DNA from: JAICLL01 sp035252155
GTDB taxonomy: Bacteria; Planctomycetota; Planctomycetia; Pirellulales; JAICIG01
NCBI GenBank assembly: GCA_035252155.1
Contig: DATFDL010000703.1
Coordinates: forward strand, 1 to 17,343
Length of the DNA: 17,343 nucleotides
Reading direction: 5' to 3'
The notes beneath the pieces are model-generated. The model saw only the letters and a list, made by a program, of their open reading frames with translations. It made no database searches and was not told the DNA's origin. The position numbers and the translations under genes were made by a program. This document shows, one piece after another, positions 6,941-14,034 of this stretch (position 1 is the stretch's first letter; every line of letters starts with the position of its first letter).

Positions 6941-8398
6941 TCATGATTTTTTGGGCACGTTCGATAATTCGCTTGCCAGCTCGTTGTCGTGCGGCGCCAA
7001 CTCGCCTTCGAGCCGCACCTCGCAGCCCTCGCTCAGCACCGACGTGTCGCCCACGATCACCAATTCCGAGCCGTCGATGGGCGAGCGTGGCTCTTCGCCC
7101 GGATATTTCGGCTTGGCCTGCCGGTTGGTGACTTCGACCCAGTCGCCGTCGCTGACGGCGGTCTCGACTTCGGTCAACACCGCATGGCCGTCGTCATAGC
7201 TCCAGTAATAGGTCTGATCACCGCGGTGGACAATGGCCGAGGCCGGCAGCGCGAGCACGTTGGGACGCTCGATCACCACCTTGCCGTAGGCATACATGCC
7301 CGGCAGGACTTCGGTGCCCAGATTCGCCAGATCGATTTCGGCCCGCAGCGTGCGGCTTTTCATGTTGAGCGCCCAAGCGGTGCGCGTCACCGAGGCCGGC
7401 AGCCATTGGTCGCGGTAGGCTTTGATCTGCACCCGCGCCTTCGAGCCGACGCGCACATAATTGGCGTCCTTTTCGGGAATGTCGACAAAGATACGGACGA
7501 TGTCGGTGCGATCGACCACGTAAATCGGCGCCGCCTTGCCCGACGGCGACAAATGGGGAGCGTGAACATCGGCCGTGGGATCCCCCGCGACGGGCAGCAC
7601 AAAGTCCCAACTGTTGGCATTGCGAGCCACGACGACGCCGTCGTAGGGCGCGGGGATGGTCAGATATCCCACCCAGGCATCGGCCTTTTTGGCATCGCTC
7701 TCGGCGACGCGGACCCGCGCCTTGGCCACGTCGACGTCGACCTTGTCTTCCGAAAGCGTCTCTTCGGCCGCGAGCAAATCGGCCTCGGCCTTCAGCACCG
7801 CGGCTTCAGCGGCCATCCACGCGGCCTTCGACATCTGGTGTTGATTCCGCGCTTCCAGGGCAATCTGCGGATCGACGACGCTCCGTTTGACCTCACGATC
7901 GAGTCGATTGACCTGCAGGTCCCAGCGCCAAGTGTCGGACTTGTACTTATCGACGATGGCCTTGGCCTCTTCCAAGGCCGCTTTTGCCGCTTTCACTTTG
8001 GCGTCGGCCACTTTCACAATTTGTTCGGCCAGCCGCACCCGCTCCTCATCGAGCTTGACGGTGCGGTGCTTGGTTTCAGCCTCTTCGACCAGTTCGGGCA
8101 CAAAGAGCGTACACAGCACGTCGCCCTTTTTCACCTTGTCGCCAATATCGACATTCCACTGCTTGATGTAACCGCTCACTTTCGGATAAATCGACGTGCG
8201 CTCGTAGCTTTCGATAAAGCTCGGCTGGCCGACAACGGCCACGATCTTTCGGTACTGCGGCTGCACCACTTTGACGAGCGGGGGTTTTAAGACGCTGGGG
8301 GCGGTGGTCTGCTCGTGCTCCTCGCAACCCATCGCGGCCAACGACGCCGCCAACAGCATCGCGAATGTCCAATGGCAACGTGTTTTCACTACACACAT
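6941..8398 (-). CDS. RND periplasmic adaptor (membrane fusion) lipoprotein
   Basis: This 485-residue protein links an inner-membrane RND permease to a TolC-type channel. The signal sequence ends in LAAMGC, making Cys25 the likely lipidated residue. The first lipoyl half-motif is seen at 74-95 (VSGYIKQWNVDIGDKVKKGD). A long coiled-coil hairpin follows (about 103-245), longer than in AcrA. The second lipoyl half is IPAPYDGVVVARN, followed by the beta-barrel (VRIFVDIPEKDANYVRVG) and the membrane-proximal domain (LPGMYAYGKVVIE), completing the usual order. GGAG about 9 bases upstream supports the ATG. It lies 103 bases downstream of RND1 and 40 bases upstream of the TPR gene in the same direction. 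It is the only adaptor in the window and so presumably serves RND1, perhaps also RND2. No metal-binding signature specific to Cus-type adaptors is obvious. Confidence 0.93.
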   Translation of the reverse strand: MCVVKTRCHWTFAMLLAASLAAMGCEEHEQTTAPSVLKPPLVKVVQPQYRKIVAVVGQPSFIESYERTSIYPKVSGYIKQWNVDIGDKVKKGDVLCTLFVPELVEEAETKHRTVKLDEERVRLAEQIVKVADAKVKAAKAALEEAKAIVDKYKSDTWRWDLQVNRLDREVKRSVVDPQIALEARNQHQMSKAAWMAAEAAVLKAEADLLAAEETLSEDKVDVDVAKARVRVAESDAKKADAWVGYLTIPAPYDGVVVARNANSWDFVLPVAGDPTADVHAPHLSPSGKAAPIYVVDRTDIVRIFVDIPEKDANYVRVGSKARVQIKAYRDQWLPASVTRTAWALNMKSRTLRAEIDLANLGTEVLPGMYAYGKVVIERPNVLALPASAIVHRGDQTYYWSYDDGHAVLTEVETAVSDGDWVEVTNRQAKPKYPGEEPRSPIDGSELVIVGDTSVLSEGCEVRLEGELAPHDNELASELSNVPKKS

Positions 8399-8464
8399 CT
8401 TTGCAATCTCCGATTCATGCTACGAATCGCGAAGCGAAATCGCGGCGCTCACATCATTCACCGG

Positions 8465-8494
8465 TTTTTCCTCGCTTACGCTTCGGGTTAGTGT
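8465..8494 (+). repeat. Short dispersed repeat, copy 2
   Basis: This is the second copy of the 30-base repeat also seen at 72-101, with mismatches at four positions. It lies in the 103-base gap between RND1 and the adaptor gene, just after the RND1 stop. Nearby, CGCGA and TCGCG (about 8428-8444) form a small stem, so the gap may fold in the operon mRNA. Confidence 0.45.
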
Positions 8495-8501
8495 CGTCAT
8501 C

Positions 8502-11500
8502 TCAATGGCCTGCATGATTCGTCTCGCCGTCGTCCGCCCCATGGTGGTGTTCGCCCGAATGCTCCGTGTGGTCAAAAACGTGTGGGTCGTAGTACGCGCT
8601 CTCGCGATCGTCTGGATAAATCGAGGGCGACCGGTGCACTTTGCCGCCGATCACCACCGCGAAAATCGAGGGGAGCACCAGCAGCGTGGCGAATGTCGAC
8701 ATCACCAGCCCGCCGATCACCGCCAGGCCCAACGGCGCCTGCATCTGGCTGCCTTTTTCGAGCGCCAATGCCATCGGCACCATGCCCACCGTCATCGCGC
8801 AGGCCGTCATCAAGATCGGCCTCAGACGCTGGCTGGCGCCGAGAATGGCCGACTCAGTCGAGGGCTTGCCCTGTTTCCAGTGGTCGTCCATGAAGGTAAC
8901 CATCATCACGGAGTTGGACACGGAAACGCCGAGGCACATAATCGACCCCATGAACGACTCGATGTTGAGCGTCGTGTTGGTGAAATAAAGGATGGTCGCG
9001 ATGCCCGAGAGAACGCCGGGCACCGCGCCGATCGAAATCAACGCCAGCCGCGGCGACTGAAAATAGGCCGTCAGGAGCACGAGGATCACGAATACTGCGA
9101 CGCCTAGCCCGATGCTCAATGACAAGAACATCTCCTTCATGGGAGGCAACTGGCCCATCGGCTCGACGCGCACGCCGCTGGGCGGCTCGCCCGCCGAATC
9201 GATGATTTGCTGCACTTGCCGCGCGGCCCGCCCCAGGTCTTCGCCCTCGACGTTGGCGGTGATCGTCAGATAGCGCTGCGACATATCGCGATCGAGCTCC
9301 CCCGGACGAACGCCTTTGCGGATGCGGTTGCCGACGATCACGTCGCGGACCATGAGGTTCAAATCGGGATTGACGGTATTGATCGGCAAGATTTCGACGT
9401 CTTCCGGGGCCACCAGACGTTTGGGCGGCACCTCGACTTGCACCAGGTAATCGAAGCCGGTCTTGACATCGATCCAGTAATTGAGGTTGGTGAAGCGGGT
9501 GGAAGTTGTGGCCATATCGAGGGCGTTGCGAACGTCGTCGACGGTGGCGCCGCTGAGGCCCGCTTTCTCTCGGTCGATCTCGACTTCGTAGGTTGGATAA
9601 TCGAGCTGTTGCTCAAAGGCCACGTCGCGCAGGTGCGGCAATCGCTTCATGCCGGCGAGGATTTTCTCGGCGTGTTGTCGAACCATCTGCAGATCGGTGC
9701 CGACCAGCCGCACGGCCAACGGCGTCTGCGAGCCGAAGCTCATCACCTGGCTGACGATGTCGCCCGGCCCAAAGCCAAACACGCACTTTTCGGCCTCTGC
9801 CTGTGCTTCTTTTTCGGAGATGCCGCCGCGCCGCAGCCGCTGGGCCATCCAAGGAACGACTTTGTCGGGGAAGAGGCTGCGAAGCCGTTCGCGGAAATCG
9901 ATCAGTTTGATGCCGCTGCCTTCGCGCAACGACACGCGCAGATAGCCGTCGTCAGGGCCGCGCATGAAGAGCGCCATGTTGTCGATGCCGAAGTTGGGGG
10001 CCACCTGCCCGGCAAAGCCCATGGTGATTTCGACGTTTTCGGTGCCGGCTTCTTCTTCGATGACCTGCTGGCATTTGACGGCCATTTCGCGCGTGAGATC
10101 GTAGGTCGAGCCGGGCGGCGGCCGGAACCGCAGCACGAACTGGCCCGAATCGATCTGTGGAAACAACTCGGTGCCCACCTGTAAACCAACTACCGCGAGG
10201 ATCAGCACGCAGCCGCCTATATATGCCGGAACCACGAGCCAGCGCAGGCCCACAAACCGTCGCACGGTCGTGCTGTAGACCGCCAGGATCTTGCCAAACA
10301 CCCCGGCATGAGCGTCGGCCTCGCTGTGGCCCGTGGGCTTCAGCAACTTGACGCACATGATCGGCACGTACGTGCTGGAAAGGAGGTATGACGAGATCAT
10401 GGCGAAGCCCACGCCTAGCGTCAGCGGCATAAAGAGCGACCGCAACGGATCTTGCATGATGAAGGCCGGGATAAACACCGACAAAATGCAAAGCAACGCC
10501 AAAAGCCGCGGCACCGCCGTGATGAGATTGCCGTGCAGCACGGCCGAAGCAATGTTGTTCGTCTTCTCCAACTGCGCGTGCACATTTTCGACTTCGACCG
10601 TGGCTTCATCGACCAGGATGCCGATGGCCAAAGCCAGACCGCCCAGCGACATGATGTTGATGGTATTGCCCGTCAGCCACAGGCCGAACAGCGAGCCGAG
10701 CAAGGCCAGCGGAATGTTCGACACCACCACGATCACGCTGCGCAGATCGCGCAGGAATAGCAGAATCATCAGGCCGGTCAGCGTGGCGCCGATGGCCCCT
10801 TCGGTGGCGACGCTTTCGACCGCCGCTTTCACCGTTGGCGATTCATCAAACTCGAACGTCACCTTGACGTCGTCCTTTTCATCGCCGATGCCGGTAGCCT
10901 GCCCCGACTGCTGCCGCCGCAGCTTGCGGCGCTCGCGCATGGTGCTGTTGGTGGCGTCGCGGAACGTCTGCATGTTCGCACGAACGTCGGCCACCACGTC
11001 CAACGTCGAGCCCTCGGGCTTTTTGATGATCGGCATCCACACCGACGCCTTGCCATTGACCAATGCGTAGCCGTAGGTGATGTCGGTATCGTCCTGAATG
11101 ACGGACACATCGCGCAGGTAGACGTTCCAGCCGAGCCTGAGGGGGATGTCGCCGATATGCTTGATGTCGACCAGCGTCGCGTTGTTGCAGACCTGGGGCA
11201 TCGAGTCGTTGGGATAGATGTTGCCCGCGGGGATGATATTGTGTCCGCGGGCCAGCGCCTCGCTGACGTCCTTGGGCGTCAGGTTGTATTGCTCCAGTTT
11301 GTGTGGATCGACGTTGATGATGATCGACCGCATGTTCGGCCCGAACGGCGAGATGGCCACGGTGCCGGGCACATATTTCTGCACCAGCGGACGGACGATG
11401 TTCTGGGCCAAATCGCCCATGTCGCCCAGCGAAGTGTTTTCGCTTTCAAAGACCAGGTAGCCGACGGGCACACTGCCGGCGTCCATGCGCATAATCATCG

Positions 11501-11876
11501 GCGGCAATGTGCCTTTGGGCATCCACGACATCGCCCGATCGGACATCGCCACCACCTGGGCCATGGCCTGCCCCATGTCGGTGCCAGGAAAGAACGCTAG
11601 CTCGCAGAGGGCCACTTGCTGGATATTGCGAGTATTGATGTCCTGAACGCCATCGACGTATTGGAAGTAGAGTTCGAGCTGATTGACGATGAAACCTTCC
11701 ATCTGATCGGGGCTCATGCCCACGTAATCGAGGAAGACGTAGATCTTCGGGACGTTCATCGCGGGAAAGATATCTACGCGCATCCGGCTATATGCCAGCC
11801 CACCGCCACTGATCAATGCCACGACCAGCATCATGGTCGTGACGGGGTGACGCATGGCGAAGACGATTGGATTCAT
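8502..11876 (-). CDS. RND efflux permease, first copy (RND1)
   Basis: This 1124-residue inner-membrane protein has the full RND layout: TM1 at the N-terminus (PVTTMMLVVALISGGGL, then RVDIFP), a first periplasmic domain, a TM2-6 block from about 370, a second periplasmic domain and a TM8-12 block near the C-terminus. TM4 reads GILVDEATVEVEN (about 413-425), keeping the first relay Asp (AcrB Asp407) but with Glu at the second. In TM10, GVSVSNSV (about 980) has Ser where AcrB has Lys940; TM11 keeps RLRPILMT. A charged insertion (RERRKLRRQQSG, about 310-330) seems extra for the family. The tail has 8 His in about 26 residues. The start at 11876 is supported by GAAGG 4 bases upstream and by homology starting at MNPIVFAMRHP; the frame extends to 11936. 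It is first in the operon with the adaptor. The substrate is unknown. Confidence 0.93.
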   Translation of the reverse strand: MNPIVFAMRHPVTTMMLVVALISGGGLAYSRMRVDIFPAMNVPKIYVFLDYVGMSPDQMEGFIVNQLELYFQYVDGVQDINTRNIQQVALCELAFFPGTDMGQAMAQVVAMSDRAMSWMPKGTLPPMIMRMDAGSVPVGYLVFESENTSLGDMGDLAQNIVRPLVQKYVPGTVAISPFGPNMRSIIINVDPHKLEQYNLTPKDVSEALARGHNIIPAGNIYPNDSMPQVCNNATLVDIKHIGDIPLRLGWNVYLRDVSVIQDDTDITYGYALVNGKASVWMPIIKKPEGSTLDVVADVRANMQTFRDATNSTMRERRKLRRQQSGQATGIGDEKDDVKVTFEFDESPTVKAAVESVATEGAIGATLTGLMILLFLRDLRSVIVVVSNIPLALLGSLFGLWLTGNTINIMSLGGLALAIGILVDEATVEVENVHAQLEKTNNIASAVLHGNLITAVPRLLALLCILSVFIPAFIMQDPLRSLFMPLTLGVGFAMISSYLLSSTYVPIMCVKLLKPTGHSEADAHAGVFGKILAVYSTTVRRFVGLRWLVVPAYIGGCVLILAVVGLQVGTELFPQIDSGQFVLRFRPPPGSTYDLTREMAVKCQQVIEEEAGTENVEITMGFAGQVAPNFGIDNMALFMRGPDDGYLRVSLREGSGIKLIDFRERLRSLFPDKVVPWMAQRLRRGGISEKEAQAEAEKCVFGFGPGDIVSQVMSFGSQTPLAVRLVGTDLQMVRQHAEKILAGMKRLPHLRDVAFEQQLDYPTYEVEIDREKAGLSGATVDDVRNALDMATTSTRFTNLNYWIDVKTGFDYLVQVEVPPKRLVAPEDVEILPINTVNPDLNLMVRDVIVGNRIRKGVRPGELDRDMSQRYLTITANVEGEDLGRAARQVQQIIDSAGEPPSGVRVEPMGQLPPMKEMFLSLSIGLGVAVFVILVLLTAYFQSPRLALISIGAVPGVLSGIATILYFTNTTLNIESFMGSIMCLGVSVSNSVMMVTFMDDHWKQGKPSTESAILGASQRLRPILMTACAMTVGMVPMALALEKGSQMQAPLGLAVIGGLVMSTFATLLVLPSIFAVVIGGKVHRSPSIYPDDRESAYYDPHVFDHTEHSGEHHHGADDGETNHAGH

Positions 11877-12179
11877 TGAGCCTTCGAACGGAACTTGATG
11901 TGATTCATGGCGGGGCTGCCCACGCCGGAAGCGCATTCGACGTGCGTATAAGCAACGTATATGCCAAAAAACAAACGGGCGGTGACGACGCGCAAGGGAA
12001 AGCCGCGCCTATATGCCACGCGTGCGGGCGTTTTTACGGTTCCGGCGAGCTCGATCGCGCACGCAGAAAGTGCGAGTCGCGGCGCGGGGGCAGCCTAAAG
12101 CAGTCAGAGACTTTTCAGAAGGGACATTTTTTGTCCATTGCAACTGCTCGCGCTCAAGAATTGATTTGACGAGTCGCGG
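11877..12179. other. Intergenic region upstream of the RND1 operon
   Basis: This 303-base stretch separates the lipoprotein stop from the RND1 start, both on the minus strand, and should hold the pump-operon promoter. I see no credible gene. A GGACA-TTTTT-TGTCC hairpin at 12122-12136 could help end transcription from the lipoprotein gene. The plus-strand frame through it lacks any recognisable family or ribosome binding site. Confidence 0.5.
11946..11974 (-). promoter_or_regulatory. Weak candidate promoter for the RND1-adaptor-TPR operon
   Basis: On the minus strand TTGTTT (11969-11974) and TTATAC (11946-11951) are separated by 17 bases, in the only AT-rich patch upstream of RND1. Both boxes match the sigma-70 consensus only partly. 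It would give a leader of about 65 bases. I see no clear operator palindrome. Confidence 0.25.
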
Positions 12180-12455
12180 CTATTCGATCTCGTAAATTCG
12201 CCCGTCGGCGTAGACCTCGGCTTCGCGAACGCGGCCCTGGGCGTTTTTGCCGCGAAGCTCATAAACCTCTTCGTCGCCAACCTTCTTCTTCCAGGCTGTT
12301 TGGAATTTGATGTCGGGCAGCTTTTGTTGAGCCGCCTCGATCGCCGCCTGAGGCACCTGGTCAAGGGGCACGACCTGGTCTTTTGGCCCGGCGGGTTTCG
12401 AGCAGCCCAGCGACAGTACGAGAAGCAACATCGTTGCCCGCGACGAGCCGCGCAT
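12180..12455 (-). CDS. Small PepSY-like lipoprotein
   Basis: This 91-residue protein has a lipoprotein signal peptide (MLLLVLSLGC, lipidated Cys18) and then about 70 residues: a helix (QVPQAAIEAAQQKLPD) and two or three strands ending YADGRIYEIE. The pattern helix, then YELRGKNAQG, then EVYADGRI is that of PepSY-like small periplasmic domains. Such domains are thought to bind or inhibit partner proteins, but the target here is unknown. The ATG at 12455 has AAGGGA 9 bases upstream; an internal ATG at 12431 would cut into the signal peptide. It starts 23 bases after the DUF1559 stop, so the two genes are likely one operon, a DUF1559-then-small-lipoprotein pairing that I associate with planctomycetes. 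Confidence 0.75.
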   Translation of the reverse strand: MRGSSRATMLLLVLSLGCSKPAGPKDQVVPLDQVPQAAIEAAQQKLPDIKFQTAWKKKVGDEEVYELRGKNAQGRVREAEVYADGRIYEIE

Positions 12456-12478
12456 TGGAGGAGTTCCCTTAGTTTGCT

Positions 12479-13420
12479 CTAATAATCGGCGATCGGCGTC
12501 TCGCCGCCGGCGCGCGTCGACATCGCGAGGAACGAGCGATAGTCGATGTCGGTGCTTAAAAACCTCACGTGGCCATCGGCAAACAGGAAGTTTACTCCGC
12601 GGCCATGATGGCTGTAATACTGGTTCACGTCGGCGTTAGGATCGCCCGGGCCATATCCCTCGCCGGCATGGCCCAAAATCATGCCCGCACTGTTCTCGGC
12701 CTTGAAAGCGCCGATGGCGTTATTGTCGTCGGGATAAAGTATGGCGCCCGTCACGCTGCCGACCCAGGTTGCCTCGCCGAAGTCGTGGGCCCGTTCGCCC
12801 ACCGCGATCGTCTGCGAAGTGCCGTCGATGATCTCGCCAAACGGCACGTGGCTGTTGCGGAAAAACAGCCCGGCGCCATCGACGCCCGGTTCGGTGTTGC
12901 CGTACATGCCCACATAATTCGACGGGCCGATCTGGCAGATTTTGGCAATCGGGTCGCCCGTCACGGGATCGCGACTCCACGCCCACCAATCGGCCGCCGC
13001 CGAGTCGGACGGGCACAGAAACACAGGAAAGCTGAGCAGCCGGGCGCGCGTGTTCATGGGATCTTCGATCGGCCGCGTGAAGGCGATCAGGTCATAGGCC
13101 GGCGATTGCTCGATTTCGGGCAACATCAGCGCGGCCCAGCCCCAGCCCGGTCCCGTGTCGTCGCCGGCGCTGTCGAACTCCGAGATATAGCCCGACGGAA
13201 GCCCGGCGGTTCGGCCATGATAACCCGAAAGCGCAATGCCGATCTGCCGCAAGTTGTTGACGCAGCGGCTGCGGCGTCCCGACTCGCGGGCCGCCTGCAC
13301 GGCGGGGATCAGCAACGCCACGAGCAGTCCGATGGTTGCGATCGAGACCAACAATTCGACCAAAGTGAACGCACGCCGCAGACTGAATGAATGCGGCGGG
13401 TTTTGGATGTGCGGCGTCAT
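12479..13420 (-). CDS. DUF1559 prepilin-like protein
   Basis: This 313-residue protein belongs to the large planctomycete family with a type IV pilin-like N-terminus. FTLVELLVSIATIGLLVALL (about 18-37) has the conserved Glu at +5 of the processed form, but Ala instead of Gly precedes the Phe. It is followed by AVQAARESGRRSRCVNNLRQIG, the usual DUF1559 entry motif, and near the C-terminus by NFLFADGHVRFLS (about 272-284), the family's DG motif. It is presumably processed by prepilin peptidase and displayed at the cell envelope; its molecular role is unknown. I chose the ATG at 13420 rather than the end of the frame at 13474, because the longer version would run through the terminator hairpin at 13445-13485. 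No good ribosome binding site is visible. It is followed closely by the small lipoprotein gene. Confidence 0.9.
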   Translation of the reverse strand: MTPHIQNPPHSFSLRRAFTLVELLVSIATIGLLVALLIPAVQAARESGRRSRCVNNLRQIGIALSGYHGRTAGLPSGYISEFDSAGDDTGPGWGWAALMLPEIEQSPAYDLIAFTRPIEDPMNTRARLLSFPVFLCPSDSAAADWWAWSRDPVTGDPIAKICQIGPSNYVGMYGNTEPGVDGAGLFFRNSHVPFGEIIDGTSQTIAVGERAHDFGEATWVGSVTGAILYPDDNNAIGAFKAENSAGMILGHAGEGYGPGDPNADVNQYYSHHGRGVNFLFADGHVRFLSTDIDYRSFLAMSTRAGGETPIADY

Positions 13421-13444
13421 TTTTTTACGCGGAATAGGACGCGC

Positions 13445-13485
13445 AAAAAAACCCAGTCGCATAGATGGCGGCAAATGCGACCGGG
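13445..13485 (-). terminator. Intrinsic-terminator hairpin just upstream of the DUF1559 gene
   Basis: On the minus strand CCCGGTCGCAT (13475-13485) and ATGCGACTGGG (13452-13462) form an 11-bp stem (one G-U pair in RNA) with a 12-base loop, followed at once by seven T (13445-13451). It is a terminator only on the minus strand. It ends 24 bases before the DUF1559 ATG, too close to fit a separate promoter, so it may be an attenuator in the DUF1559 leader, or the end of an upstream minus-strand transcript. Confidence 0.75.
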
Positions 13486-13834
13486 CCTGTCAGCGCTGGG
13501 CCAACGCCTTTACGATACCACATGAAGGCGTCGCGTCAAGCGTGTTCGTTACTTGCCGACGGAGACTACGCCCTGCACTTGTTCGAGCGGCTGCGGATGG
13601 TTTATTTCAGGTTGGCAAACCAGAAATGGTTCCACGAACGGCAGGTGACGCCCAAGGACGTCGGCGGTGCAGTCGCGGTCGTGCCTCGACAGCTCACGGG
13701 GCGTGATGACCGCCGTTGCGTGGCGCGGATTGCTCATGTCGCGCATCATGTCAAGGACAACTTCTTTTCACGGTGGTGAAAAAATCTGTCCAGCGCACGC
13801 AAGGCTGGCTGCGCCGGTAGGCGCCGCCCGACGC

Positions 13835-13874
13835 AAAAAAGCCCGCGTTTTCAGGGTGTTTTTGCAACGCGGCC
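13835..13874 (-). terminator. Terminator-like hairpin on the minus strand
   Basis: On the minus strand CCGCGTT (13866-13872) pairs with AACGCGG (13843-13849) over a 16-base loop, and GC plus six T (13835-13840) follow. A mismatch interrupts further pairing. It is weaker than the hairpin at 13445-13485. No minus-strand gene lies upstream of it before RND2, so its purpose is unclear. Confidence 0.45.
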
Positions 13875-13952
13875 CGAAGTCGAGCATTCTCGGCACCGTG
13901 GTTGCTAACGCTCCGCAATATTCCATGAACGTCCCAGGCAATAGGCCGGGCG

Positions 13953-13970
13953 ACCGCGGCTCATCGCGGT
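13953..13970. promoter_or_regulatory. Inverted repeat upstream of RND2
   Basis: ACCGCG and CGCGGT form a perfect 6-bp inverted repeat around GCTCAT, 64 bases before the RND2 start codon. It could be an operator half-site pair or a leader hairpin; there is no further support. Confidence 0.3.
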
Positions 13971-14034
13971 GTGGGCAGATTTGCAAGAGAACAGCCCGGC
14001 ACAAGGCCTGGAACTACCGAGGGAGAGGAATTGA

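Larger units (their letters stand above)
13486..14034. other. Gene-poor region between DUF1559 and RND2
   Basis: No gene is recognised in these 549 bases. A plus-strand frame (13465-13779, 104 codons) and a minus-strand frame (13549-13749, 66 codons) overlap each other; neither has a convincing ribosome binding site or a family I know, so both may be chance. The region contains a minus-strand terminator-like hairpin at 13835-13874, a perfect ACCGCG/CGCGGT stem at 13953-13970, and, at its right end, the RND2 ribosome binding site. It should hold the promoter for RND2. Confidence 0.5.

Noticed and set aside
6989..8290. Long plus-strand frame (433 codons) opposite the adaptor gene
   Set aside because: Shadow of the adaptor; the same applies to the plus-strand frames at 9207-10184 and 10333-11070 opposite RND1 and at 12569-13390 opposite DUF1559.
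8502..8580. His-rich C-terminus of RND1 (and His-rich loop of RND2) as evidence for a metal efflux pump
   Set aside because: AcrB, a drug pump, also ends in a His-rich tail, so this feature alone does not indicate metal transport; no Cus-type methionine signature was noticed.
11867..12169. Plus-strand frame of 100 codons upstream of RND1
   Set aside because: It begins inside the RND1 coding region on the other strand, has no ribosome binding site and low-complexity content.
12720..13016. Possible CRISPR or tandem repeats anywhere in the window
   Set aside because: Scanning by eye found no regularly spaced direct repeats; the only repeated unit is the 30-base intergenic repeat with two copies.
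13465..13779. Plus-strand frame of 104 codons between DUF1559 and RND2
   Set aside because: It starts within the terminator hairpin, has no ribosome binding site and no recognised motif; reported only as part of the gene-poor region.
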